Below, piece after piece: positions 49,731 to 58,433 of a stretch of DNA of 64,000 nucleotides; positions within the stretch are counted from its first letter, which is position 1; the number at the start of each line of letters is the position of its first letter. The notes under the pieces are model-generated. The model was not told where the DNA came from, did not search any database, and saw nothing but the letters and a program-made list of their open reading frames with translations. The DNA comes from Marinagarivorans sp. Lineage in GTDB: Bacteria; Pseudomonadota; Gammaproteobacteria; Pseudomonadales; Cellvibrionaceae. A program made the position numbers and the translations under genes. The stretch spans positions 1 to 64,000 of the forward strand of contig JANQJB010000052.1 in NCBI GenBank assembly GCA_028281865.1. The letters run 5' to 3'.

Positions 49731-51179
49731 ATGCTGATATCAATACGAAGGAACTTACTGAGTTTAGCTTTTTCAGTTTTTACACTCCCTTTTTCCACAT
49801 TATTAACCGTTACTATATTGGCGGTTCTTTTCTCGACGTCCGTAGTTGCGGCACCACAACCGGAAAGCTTAAAAGATACAGTTAGCGCTTGCTTAAAAAA
49901 GTCAGTTGATTATTGCACGGACTTAGGGGTTGCTTATCGTGATGGAGAAGGGAATTTCGAGCAAGACTTTCCCACAGCACTACAATATTTTGAATTAAGC
50001 TGTAAACGCGAAGATGTACTAGGCTGCAATGCCTTGGGCAGAATGTTGCAGTTTGGGCAAGGGACAGAGAAGAATTATACAAGAGCCGAAGAAGCGTTTA
50101 AAAAGTCCTGTGCAAAAAAGGATGCTCAAAGTTGTACTTATCTTGCCTACTTATATTTGGATTTTAAGGTCAACATAGATCTGGCAATTAATTTATTTAA
50201 AGAATCTTGCGAGGCCGATATCGGCTGGGCTTGTTCAAATGCTGGATATATTTACGATGAAGCTTTGCTTGATGGTGAGAAGCGTGATACCGCACCCGCT
50301 TATGCGTTTTATGAGCGTGCCTGTGAATTAGGTCGCTGGGTTGCATGCGATAATTTAGCTTATGCTTATGAATATAGTGATGGCGTTGAACTCGATTACA
50401 CAAAAGCACGCCACTATTATAAATTGGCGTGTGAACTAGAGTACGGCGAAGCGTGTAACGATTTGGGTGTGCTAGTTGCGACAGGCAAAGGTGGCGAACC
50501 TGATTACTCGCTTGCTCGAAGTTTATATGAAAAAGCCTGTGACTATGGAAACAACAGAGCTTGCGTTAATTTTGCACTTTATTTACAAGATGGTACCGGC
50601 GGAGAAAAAAATCTTGCGAAAGCTATACAGTATTTTGAGTCTCTGTGCGAAGTCGATTATTTTCCAGCGTGTCGCAACTTGGGCGAATCCTATGAAGAAG
50701 GACTTGGTGTAAAAAAAGATTTAAAAAAGGCCGCGTCGTTATTTGAGTATGGTTGCAAAAATGACCATGGAATATCCTGTAATAGCTTGGGAATTTTGTA
50801 CTATGAAGGAATGGGTGTGAAAAAAAATATTGAGCAAGCGTTTGCGTACTATGAAAAAGCATGCGACAACGGCAGTTCATATGGTTGTGTTAATTTAGGT
50901 AGTCTCTACCACGACGGCGAGGGTACAAAGGTGAATTACCGCAAGGCTTTTAGCCTTTATGCCCAAGAATGTAAAAGAGATAACCCATCCGGTTGCAATA
51001 ATCTCGGTATCTTGTACGAAGAAGGCCTGGGTGTGCGCAAAAACATTGACAAGGCGAAGGAGCATTACAGGAGAAGTTGTGAGCTAGGTAATGACATTGC
51101 GTGTGACAATTTGCAACTTGTTTCAAAAACCGATTCATTCGATGCGGTAAAACAATTTATCAAGTCGCTGTTTGAATAA
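49731..51179 (+). CDS. Cysteine-rich Sel1-repeat protein, exported
   Basis: A 482-residue protein. A long hydrophobic N-terminus (about 8-41, ending SVVAAPQ) is probably a signal peptide. About twelve Sel1-like repeats of some 36 residues follow, each with the pattern A-x2-Y-[FY]-x3-C-[ED]-...-C-x2-LG-x-[LM]-Y-x2-G, for example YYEKACDNGSSYGCVNLGSL. Each repeat carries two cysteines, which in the Helicobacter Hcp family form one disulfide per repeat, in keeping with a periplasmic place. Such proteins act as adaptors; the partner is unknown. The MITE-like element is directly upstream. Alternative starts are possible within the leader, but the signal peptide begins here. Confidence 0.88.
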   Translation: MLISIRRNLLSLAFSVFTLPFSTLLTVTILAVLFSTSVVAAPQPESLKDTVSACLKKSVDYCTDLGVAYRDGEGNFEQDFPTALQYFELSCKREDVLGCNALGRMLQFGQGTEKNYTRAEEAFKKSCAKKDAQSCTYLAYLYLDFKVNIDLAINLFKESCEADIGWACSNAGYIYDEALLDGEKRDTAPAYAFYERACELGRWVACDNLAYAYEYSDGVELDYTKARHYYKLACELEYGEACNDLGVLVATGKGGEPDYSLARSLYEKACDYGNNRACVNFALYLQDGTGGEKNLAKAIQYFESLCEVDYFPACRNLGESYEEGLGVKKDLKKAASLFEYGCKNDHGISCNSLGILYYEGMGVKKNIEQAFAYYEKACDNGSSYGCVNLGSLYHDGEGTKVNYRKAFSLYAQECKRDNPSGCNNLGILYEEGLGVRKNIDKAKEHYRRSCELGNDIACDNLQLVSKTDSFDAVKQFIKSLFE

Positions 51180-51541
51180 GGGGGCAACCTGCCGGCGCTG
51201 TTTGCCGCATATGTTAGTGCCTAGGCATAAATGATTTTCGATGCCAAACAGGGGCACATCTGGTCGAATTTTGTCTTTGCCGTTTATTTAGTGTGGTTTA
51301 TAGGCTTGCGAGCAAAAAGGGTGCAGCGACGGGCGTTTGGGGCCATTGTGATCCACCTCTTGTCGGTGGTTTTTACGTCTTAATGCCCGGGGTGTCGTCT
51401 AATACATCCTATGCCTTTGAATACTCATGGTTTTTTGTTGCTGGAACAGCAATTGCTTAAAAAGTGTTCGGGTTGATCGAATAACAACCCGCGTTGTTAA
51501 CAATAATGAACGAACCAAAGCACAGATGAAAAGGTATTGTG
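51180..51541 (+). other. Gap with a weak small ORF
   Basis: About 360 bp. A 50-codon frame from ATG 51231 to TAA 51383 encodes a partly hydrophobic peptide (VFAVYLVWFIGLRAKR) and could be a remnant of a membrane protein gene, but it has no good ribosome site and I do not call it. The rest shows no structure. Confidence 0.3.
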
Positions 51542-51712
51542 ATGTTGCCAGAAGCTAAAGACAAAAGCGGTAAGACCTTAGCACGCGATAATCTGCCCGT
51601 TATCGACGTTCAAGAGGGGTCAGTAATTGAATGGGAATCGGCGCTTAAGTCCCAGCGCAGAGAAATGCCTGAAGATAGAGCGCAAACAAAACCGGCGCGC
51701 GTGAGCGCATAG
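51542..51712 (+). CDS. Small hypothetical protein convergent with serB
   Basis: A 56-residue ORF, MLPEAKDKSGKTLARDNLPV, continuing IDVQEGSVIEWESALKS and ending in a basic tail. AAGG lies about 9 nt before the ATG. The frame is hydrophilic, with charged residues and no low-complexity, so it looks coding rather than random, but I do not recognise it. It stops 16 bp before the serB stop on the other strand. Confidence 0.45.
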   Translation: MLPEAKDKSGKTLARDNLPVIDVQEGSVIEWESALKSQRREMPEDRAQTKPARVSA

Positions 51713-51728
51713 CTCGAGATAGTAGCTA

Positions 51729-52964
51729 TTACGCCTCTTTTACATCGCGATCACGAAAGCCCATCAGATAAAGAATCGCATCCAAACCCAGTGTAGAGAT
51801 GGACTGCTTGGCGGATGCTTTTACTAAGGGCTTTGCCCTAAAAGCTATGCCCAGGCCGGCAATTTTGAGCATTGGTAAGTCATTAGCACCGTCTCCGACA
51901 GCGATAACCTGTTCAAGCGATATATTCTCTTTTTCCGCGAGTTCGCGCAGCAGCTCTGCTTTGCGCACGCCGTCGACAATGGTTCCAACGACGTTCCCGG
52001 TAACGCGCCCGTCAATGATTTCCAATTCGTTGGCGTAGACATAGTCGATGTTGAGTTTATTTTGCAAATATCGACCAAAATAATTAAAGCCACCCGATAA
52101 AATGGCTGTCTTGTAACCGAGTTTACGCAGAGTGGAAATCAGATGCTCGGCGCCTTCAGTAATCGCCAGGTTTTCCGCAATTCCACTGAGCACATCTTCG
52201 CTTAGCCCCTTTAACAAGCTAAGGCGCTTGGCAAAGCTCTCATTGAAATTGAGCTCCCCATTCATAGCGGCTTCCGTGACTGCGGCAACGGCTTCACCTA
52301 CCCCAGCAGCCTTTGCCAGTTCATCAATCACTTCTGCTTCAATTAAGGTTGAATCCATATCAAAACAAACGAGGCGGCGGGTGCGGCGGTACATGTTGTC
52401 TTCTTGGAAAGCGATATCGACGTCTAATTCTGCTGAAATTGCGGTAAATGTCTCTCGCAGTGCAGTCAAATCTCGCGGTTTCCCGCGGGCGGAAAACTCT
52501 ACGCAGGCCTTGCTTTGTGCTTGATCCTCGGCCGGTCGGTGCGCTAAATCGATAGGCACTCTTCCTGACAAACGGCCGATATTGTCAATATTTAGGGATT
52601 GTTCGGCCAAGGTTGTCGTAACGCGTGCAATTTGCTCTGCGGTGATTTGCCGAGCTAGCAGTGTGATGATATGGCGCTCCTTACCTTGGTGTCCGACCCA
52701 AGTTGAATAGCTTTCGTGCGTGATGGGCTGAAACTTTACCCGCATACCGAGTTCGTCCATGCAATAAAGAATTTCTTTAACGGCGTGTGAGGATTGATCG
52801 GCGTTGGCAAACTCAACCAAAAGACCGAGCGAGAGCGAATCGTGGATAACAGCCTGCCCGATATCGAGGACATTGGCTTGGTGTTTGGCAAGTATCTCGC
52901 TAATTGCTGATGTTACGGCGGGGCGGTCGTGGCCCGATACCGTTGCTAATATGAGCTCGCGCAC
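51729..52964 (-). CDS. serB: Phosphoserine phosphatase
   Basis: A 411-residue HAD-family enzyme making L-serine from phosphoserine, the last step of serine synthesis. The catalytic domain (about 200-411) has LVCFDMDSTLIEAEVIDELA (nucleophile Asp in DMDST), the SGGF motif in AILSGGFNYFG, and GDGANDLPMLKIAGLG. The N-terminal 190 residues hold two ACT-like domains (MRELILATVSGHDRPAVTSA), as in other long gammaproteobacterial and mycobacterial SerB forms; these probably bind serine for feedback. It is divergent from an SMP_2 membrane protein gene, as in E. coli. Confidence 0.96.
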   Translation of the reverse strand: MRELILATVSGHDRPAVTSAISEILAKHQANVLDIGQAVIHDSLSLGLLVEFANADQSSHAVKEILYCMDELGMRVKFQPITHESYSTWVGHQGKERHIITLLARQITAEQIARVTTTLAEQSLNIDNIGRLSGRVPIDLAHRPAEDQAQSKACVEFSARGKPRDLTALRETFTAISAELDVDIAFQEDNMYRRTRRLVCFDMDSTLIEAEVIDELAKAAGVGEAVAAVTEAAMNGELNFNESFAKRLSLLKGLSEDVLSGIAENLAITEGAEHLISTLRKLGYKTAILSGGFNYFGRYLQNKLNIDYVYANELEIIDGRVTGNVVGTIVDGVRKAELLRELAEKENISLEQVIAVGDGANDLPMLKIAGLGIAFRAKPLVKASAKQSISTLGLDAILYLMGFRDRDVKEA

Positions 52965-53141
52965 AAATACATTTTCTCCTCAATGGTTTGCGCGCATTAT
53001 CCTTGATTAAGTGTTGAGGCGCAAAATCTGCACATAGAAGCGCGTTATTAAAATTCCCCAACGAGATCGCTTTTGACTACAATAACTTATTTTACTGCCG
53101 CAATTCGTATCAGACCGGGAAATAATTTTAGCACTTTCAAT

Positions 53142-54260
53142 ATGTCAAAAAATGTAGTCGCGATCTTGGGGATAACTCTTGGAATCGTTTTTGGTGCGGT
53201 CGCAAGTTCTGCTGTTTGGCAAGCGCGAGTTGCCAAACAGGAAAAATATTGGATGGAAATTCACAGCAACACCTTAGCTTCGCTTTCGGCTCAGCGTGCG
53301 GTGGATGCGATGTTAAATCATGATCGTGTCGCGTTACACGTTATCTTGCAGGATTTGACAGCACCGTCGCATATATTGGCCGCCTCGATATTCGATGGGG
53401 AAGGCGAGTTAGCCGTTCGCTCTGGATTGACAAATTCGCAGCTTACCTCCTATGAGACAAAGCGTTACCGAACGCCCATTGCGATCAGTGAGACCATAGC
53501 GGGCTCGCTTGAAATTATCGTGCTCGATACAGAGCGGTCTGAACGCAGCGCACTTATTTTTTTGACTTTGGTCGCTGCGATATCAGCAACGTTGATTTTT
53601 TACTTTATTTTTGTCTCTTTAGAGCTCGGTAAAGCGCTGAAAAATAAACTACCAGATCCAAGACCCGAAAATAACGATGAAGCTAATAGCAAAACAATAG
53701 ACGATGAAAGTGAGCTTGCACCCGAGAGCATCGACGCGAAAGCTGCAGTCGAGTTGGAACTAAATTTCCTTAATTGCCACGAGCTGAAACACCAACTGAC
53801 GAATCAAATCTATGTTCAAACCTTTTTCCGGCTAGAGGAATTAATAAAAAAACTGAGTCACTTTTATCGCGGGCAATGCTTGGCTTTTCCCCGAGATCAA
53901 AATGACGGCAGAGTTTGTTATCGCGTGCGCTTCCCTTCATGCGACAGTGTGGACGAGGCTAGATTTCGCGCTATCTGCTTTTTGACCTTGCTGCGGAGAT
54001 TAAAGAGACCAGAAAAATTTCCCCTTGTGTTTAATGGACTGATTTTTTGCGAAGAAGATAGGAAAATAAACCAGCTAAACAGTAGTGTAGAAATTGCTAT
54101 TGTCGAGGGTGAAAACGAGATAGGAGCGCAGCTAACTTCGCGTATTCGATATCGGGTTGACTCCGAAGGTTTGGCTGAAATCACTGAGTTATTGCCACCT
54201 GCTTTGGAATTGCTTGAGCTGCATCAGCAGCAGTTGCTCGAAGAAGAAGCCTGCGTGTAA
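53142..54260 (+). CDS. SMP_2/YtjB-like membrane protein divergent from serB
   Basis: A 372-residue protein with TM1 at about 5-25, an extracytoplasmic domain (26-142) with SAQRAVDAMLNHDRVALHVI, TM2 at about 145-165, and a large cytoplasmic C-terminal part (EAAVELELNFLNCHELK-type segments, ending EEEACV). Size, topology and divergent position beside serB match the SMP_2 family (E. coli Smp/YtjB, Pseudomonas AhpA-like); the function is not settled. I take ATG 53142, which puts the first helix at the N-terminus. The frame is also open upstream from a TTG at 53073, and neither has a strong ribosome site. Confidence 0.75.
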   Translation: MSKNVVAILGITLGIVFGAVASSAVWQARVAKQEKYWMEIHSNTLASLSAQRAVDAMLNHDRVALHVILQDLTAPSHILAASIFDGEGELAVRSGLTNSQLTSYETKRYRTPIAISETIAGSLEIIVLDTERSERSALIFLTLVAAISATLIFYFIFVSLELGKALKNKLPDPRPENNDEANSKTIDDESELAPESIDAKAAVELELNFLNCHELKHQLTNQIYVQTFFRLEELIKKLSHFYRGQCLAFPRDQNDGRVCYRVRFPSCDSVDEARFRAICFLTLLRRLKRPEKFPLVFNGLIFCEEDRKINQLNSSVEIAIVEGENEIGAQLTSRIRYRVDSEGLAEITELLPPALELLELHQQQLLEEEACV

Positions 54261-54448
54261 ATTATTGGCTACCTTTCACCTCACATCTGTTCTGATTCAT
54301 TGCATTGTAAGCTAATCAATCGATCCGACGCGGCTTTGCGCCGGGCTTCGATAGTGCAATACTTTTGCCGCAAAAATGTCACAGAAGCTTCAAATTACAA
54401 TCGTATTCTAGCGAGAACTTGGGAAATTCCTCAAATTGGATACTGAAT

Positions 54449-56155
54449 ATGATTGATATTGAAGAGGTAGTGACCAGTAAATTCCCTGGCTTTTCAAATC
54501 AACCGGCGCTGATCAGAAAACCAACAATCAGTTTGTTGCGCAAACTCACTAATGAAGCGCAAGTTAACGATTTTCTCAACTCCAGTCGTGGCACGGATGG
54601 CTTTGATTTCATTGACGAAGTGTTCGATTACTTCAATTTCACTTATACCGTTTCCGCACGTGACCGAGCCAACATTCCCGCGCAGGGCCGTGTAGTTATT
54701 GTCGCAAATCAGCCCATCGGTTCACTCGATGGCTTGGCGGTACTTAAGCTTGTCGGAGAAGTGCGCAGGGATGTAAAAATCTTAGCGAACAAACTGTTGC
54801 AGATGATGAGCGGCGTAGACTCGCTATTTTTCCCGGTAGAAACCGATTCGGATGTCGATATGGAAACGCGGGTCAAGCAGGCGCTTGAGAATGAACAGGC
54901 TGTGATAATTTTTCCCTCTGAATATGTTTCTCGTGCTGGCCCCACCGGAGTGAAGGATGGGCGTTGGCGGCCGAGCTTTCTTAAATTTGCGCGCAACACG
55001 CAAAGTCCATTGCTGCCAATTCATGTTGGTGCGAAAAACTCTCTTCTATTTTACGGAGCATCGCTTCTATATAAGCCAATGGGAACTGCATTGTTAGCGC
55101 GCGAGATGATGAATAAACGCTCGCATACGATTCGGTTCCGCATTGGCGAAGCGATACCACCAAAATCCCTCGTTTCGCAGGAAATTCGCGATAAAACCTT
55201 GGTTAAGCGCCTTCGCAAACACCTGTATAAGGTTGGCAAGAAGCGAAACCCCATATTTGAAACTGAAAAAACCGTTGCGCACCCTGAAGATCGCAGAGCG
55301 TTACAAACCGAGTTAAAAAATGCGGAGTTACTTGGTCAAACCCGCGACGGTAATAGAATTTATTTAGTCGATTATGTGCCCGATTCAGCCGTTATGCGCG
55401 AGCTAGGTCGCTTGCGGGAGGTGGCCTTTCGCAAAGTGGGTGAAGGAACGGGTTCTAAACGTGATTTGGATGTTTATGATCAGCATTACCGACATTTGAT
55501 CCTTTGGGACAGCGAAAATCTAGTCATTGCAGGTGCATATCGCATTGGTGAAGGTAAGCGGATTTTGGATAAATATGGCATTGAAGGACTCTATACGCGA
55601 TCGTTATATCAGTTCGAACCTGCATTCGAAGAGTATTTACGCAATGGCATAGAGCTGGGTCGCAGTTTTGTTAACCCAGATTACTGGGGTAAAGCAAGCT
55701 TGGATTATTTGTGGCAAGGTTTAGGCGCTTACCTATCGAAGCACCCTGCGCGCTACGTGTTTGGTCCCGTCAGCATGAGCGCTGACTACCCAAAAGTGCT
55801 GATGGATAATTTGGTGTATTTCTATTCTCGCTATTATGCTTGCGCCGAACAGCTCGCTTTGGCGATTGAACCCTATAACTTGGATTCTGAGGTAAAAGCA
55901 CAGCTCGATTGTGAATACGGCGAGCTTGATGCCGAAAGGGCTTTCGAATACATGCAGAAAGCTTTTCAAGAAATGGGTTACAAATTACCTGTACTGTTCA
56001 AGCAGTATATGGCGCTCTATGAGCCAGGCGGTTTTCACTCCATTGTCTTTAGCGTCGATCCGGATTTTGGTGATTGTCTTGACGGTATGTGTATGGGAGA
56101 TATCACAAAACTCAAAGCGAGTAAGCGTCGACGCTATATTCCGACTGACTGTTAA
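54449..56155 (+). CDS. OlsF-like bifunctional acyltransferase (LPLAT plus GNAT-type)
   Basis: A 568-residue protein with two halves. Residues about 60-270 form a lysophospholipid acyltransferase-like domain (VVIVANQPIGSLDGLAVL, VDSLFFPV, VIIFPSEYVSR). Residues about 290-520 resemble the hemolysin/OlsB N-acyltransferase (REVAFRKVGEGTGS, DVYDQHYRHLILWD, ELGRSFVNPDYWG). This pairing is that of OlsF, which makes ornithine lipids. The catalytic His of the acyltransferase motif (usually NHPxGxxDG) is Gln88, while Asp94 is kept, so the O-acyltransferase half may be altered or inactive. The start at ATG 54449 is preferred to the frame's first codon at 54365, since the conserved part begins soon after. 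Confidence 0.82.
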   Translation: MIDIEEVVTSKFPGFSNQPALIRKPTISLLRKLTNEAQVNDFLNSSRGTDGFDFIDEVFDYFNFTYTVSARDRANIPAQGRVVIVANQPIGSLDGLAVLKLVGEVRRDVKILANKLLQMMSGVDSLFFPVETDSDVDMETRVKQALENEQAVIIFPSEYVSRAGPTGVKDGRWRPSFLKFARNTQSPLLPIHVGAKNSLLFYGASLLYKPMGTALLAREMMNKRSHTIRFRIGEAIPPKSLVSQEIRDKTLVKRLRKHLYKVGKKRNPIFETEKTVAHPEDRRALQTELKNAELLGQTRDGNRIYLVDYVPDSAVMRELGRLREVAFRKVGEGTGSKRDLDVYDQHYRHLILWDSENLVIAGAYRIGEGKRILDKYGIEGLYTRSLYQFEPAFEEYLRNGIELGRSFVNPDYWGKASLDYLWQGLGAYLSKHPARYVFGPVSMSADYPKVLMDNLVYFYSRYYACAEQLALAIEPYNLDSEVKAQLDCEYGELDAERAFEYMQKAFQEMGYKLPVLFKQYMALYEPGGFHSIVFSVDPDFGDCLDGMCMGDITKLKASKRRRYIPTDC

Positions 56156-56159
56156 CCCG

Positions 56160-56322
56160 GCGACTCAATAGATCTCGCTATCCATTGAGTCGCGCGCCGC
56201 TGAAATACGGGCAAAAATGTGCGAATTTTCTTGTATTTCAGCGGCTTGCATTGCCATTTTGGCAATGACGTCGCGTCCATATGTCGTCTAATAACCCGGC
56301 AATAATTATTGCCGGGTTATTA
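56160..56322. terminator. Cluster of four hairpins after the OlsF-like gene
   Basis: Four perfect inverted repeats follow one another: GCGACTCAAT/ATTGAGTCGC (56160-56193), 13-bp arms GCCGCTGAAATAC/GTATTTCAGCGGC (56196-56245), CATTGCC/GGCAATG (56249-56267), and a 34-bp uninterrupted palindrome centred at 56305 (arms with AACCCGGCAATAA). The last one resembles a bidirectional terminator; the set as a whole exceeds what a terminator needs. Confidence 0.7.
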
Positions 56323-56631
56323 TTAGGAAAGTCTAGTTTTCGCTGAGAACTGCAACAGTCTCTAATTCTTCTTCGTTTTCCACAGTGCACCTATTTCGCA
56401 AAATTGGGTTTATTACTCTGTCAGGTCCTGGTTAAAGTGGCTTCAACAAAGAGTGCAAAGTCGCGCACAACTCCATGTTATCGCACAGTATAGACCCGCC
56501 AAGCTGAATGATCCGTGAATATATTCAAGTGGGCTTGCTGTAAGCCGTCTTTCATCTGGTCAGCGGTAATGACGTAGTCTATCTTTATGGCTTGACGAAA
56601 TAGATTTGCCCGCCTAATAACAGAGAGAAAT
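56323..56631 (+). other. Gap before the GSCFA gene
   Basis: About 310 bp without a credible gene. The minus-strand frame at 56478-56708 overlaps the start of the GSCFA gene and has no supporting signals. The last bases hold AGAGAG, the ribosome site of the next gene. Confidence 0.35.
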
Positions 56632-57945
56632 ATGATTACCGAAGACTTTGCTAGCAGCTTGTCTGATGAGCATTCTAGTATCGAGGATTTGCGCGACGAT
56701 AATGTCATTGTTTCAACTGCAGACTGGAAAATAACTTCTCCCGCCGCATTTAAATATAATTTACGTCAAATGTTTACGGATAAAACATTTGCAGACAAGC
56801 TCTTTGTGCAAATTATGGCCGGTGGAGCTAATTTCGATACGATGACGGTATCTGAACTCATAATTGAGCTCAAAAAAATCTTTCGTAATAGTATTAATTG
56901 GGATGAGCATTTTACTCAGGCAACCTTAAACAACCTCAACGACATTATCGCATTCGAACAAAATATCATTAAAACTGCCAGTGCTTATACTAAAGAAGGA
57001 AAGCCCAGGCCAGACGGAATCTGGTGGCCGATTCCAACACACGAAAAATATCCCCGCACAAAATATGATACGCAACCCTACGTCAAAAAATTCCCGATAT
57101 TAAATCGTCAGACGCCGGTTGGCTCCGCGGGATCGTGTTTTGCTTCGGAGATTGCTAAGTATTTACAGCAGCGCAACTACAACTATGTCGTCACTGAGTT
57201 TGCGGATAAGCCTGAGAGCGAAGCCTTGGTAGAAGGCTATGAGGTGGGCAGTGGTAAGGCGCTGTTTTCTGCAAATTTTGGCATTTTATTTAATACGCCT
57301 AGCTTGCGCCAATTGGCCGAAAAAGCGTTTGGGTTGCGCCAGTTTACTCAGCACCTGTTGTTGGCTGAAGAGGGGTTCTATGTTGATCCTTATCGTGAAA
57401 ACGTTTGTTTTAAATCGAAACAAGCTTACCTACGTGATTACCCAAAGCATATTACTGCAATTAAACGCGTATTATTGGAAAGTGAAGTTTTTATTTTTAC
57501 TGCCGGTTTAAATGAATGCTGGGAGCTGCGGGATGGAACAGTTATTTCACGCAATCCCCGTCCTGGGTTTCATCACTTTCTCCAGCATAAAACGCTTAGT
57601 GTGCAGGAAAATATTGACAACATCGTCGAATTTTATCGGCAGGTTAAGCAGCGCAACCCCAAGTTTAAATTGATTTTGACCTTGTCGCCGGTGCCATTTC
57701 TAGCAACTGCCAGGGCTAACACGCATCATGTAGTTGAGGCTAACACCCATTCAAAAGCTGTACTACGCGTTGCGCTTGATGAGGTTGTTCAGCGTTATGA
57801 AGATATTTATTATTTGCCTAGCTATGAAATTGTGACGGAATGTATTGAGCAACCCTGGCAGGCAGATCACCGTCATGTTACAGAGGAAACCGTAATGAAA
57901 GTGATGGACCTTTTTGAGGAGATGTTTGTAAAAAACGATTGTTAG
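56632..57945 (+). CDS. GSCFA-domain protein
   Basis: A 437-residue protein with the family signature AGSCFASEIAKYLQ (GSCFA at 167-171), then NFGILFNTPSLRQL, FIFTAGLNECWELRDG and LTLSPVPFLATAR. The GSCFA family is SGNH-hydrolase-like: the Ser/Gly of GSCFA, the GLNE block and a later His-containing block (QADHRHVTEET) sit where catalytic residues would be, so esterase or acyl-hydrolase activity on a surface glycan is plausible but unproven. The N-terminal 130 residues have no recognisable domain. There is no signal peptide, so it is cytoplasmic. Isolated gene, start supported by AGAGAGAA just upstream. Confidence 0.85.
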   Translation: MITEDFASSLSDEHSSIEDLRDDNVIVSTADWKITSPAAFKYNLRQMFTDKTFADKLFVQIMAGGANFDTMTVSELIIELKKIFRNSINWDEHFTQATLNNLNDIIAFEQNIIKTASAYTKEGKPRPDGIWWPIPTHEKYPRTKYDTQPYVKKFPILNRQTPVGSAGSCFASEIAKYLQQRNYNYVVTEFADKPESEALVEGYEVGSGKALFSANFGILFNTPSLRQLAEKAFGLRQFTQHLLLAEEGFYVDPYRENVCFKSKQAYLRDYPKHITAIKRVLLESEVFIFTAGLNECWELRDGTVISRNPRPGFHHFLQHKTLSVQENIDNIVEFYRQVKQRNPKFKLILTLSPVPFLATARANTHHVVEANTHSKAVLRVALDEVVQRYEDIYYLPSYEIVTECIEQPWQADHRHVTEETVMKVMDLFEEMFVKNDC

Positions 57946-58433
57946 TCAAACTTTGTCTCACATTGGTAACAATAAGTAACGTTAAAATAAGTAACATGCA
58001 AATAAATTGTTACACCTAAAAATTTCACGTAATTCCATTCAACAGGATAGTTTCTAAACGCTGTTTTCTGAGACAACGTTCTCAAAAACAATTTGGGAAA
58101 ATGCCCAGTCGCACAGATCTTCGCTAACGCATGCTTTAAACGATAAAATGATGAGAACCAGTTTGCTTAACGGATATTTAGCCTCGATTTGCCCTTTTGA
58201 TTCTTGACCAACCCAGTATGATTTTGGATGACTGTAGCCAGTGTAGCCATCGTTTGCGGTGAATGGCTGTCGCATCTTTGCTGTAGAAAACAAGAAAAAT
58301 GAGAAAACAAGTTACTATCGGTTCACTTCGATTAAATTGTTATCGATTATAAGGTTTGATGGAGCAGTTTGCGCGAAGAATATAAATCCTAAAGATTAAC
58401 CGCTGTACTGCGACAATATTTAAAACGCGTGAG
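57946..58433 (+). other. Gap before the hybrid two-component gene
   Basis: About 490 bp. The beginning has AATAAGTAAC repeated at a 16-bp period near 57968-57994, flanked by GTAACAA and TTGTTAC, which may pair. A 79-codon minus-strand frame (58054-58293) starts with TTG and has no ribosome site; I do not call it. The remainder should contain the promoter of the next gene, but no clear boxes are visible. Confidence 0.35.

Noticed and set aside
51231-51383. 50-codon hydrophobic ORF
   Set aside because: No ribosome site and no recognisable family; kept only as a note in the gap entry.
58054-58293. 79-codon minus-strand ORF
   Set aside because: TTG start, no ribosome site, no recognised motif; likely chance.
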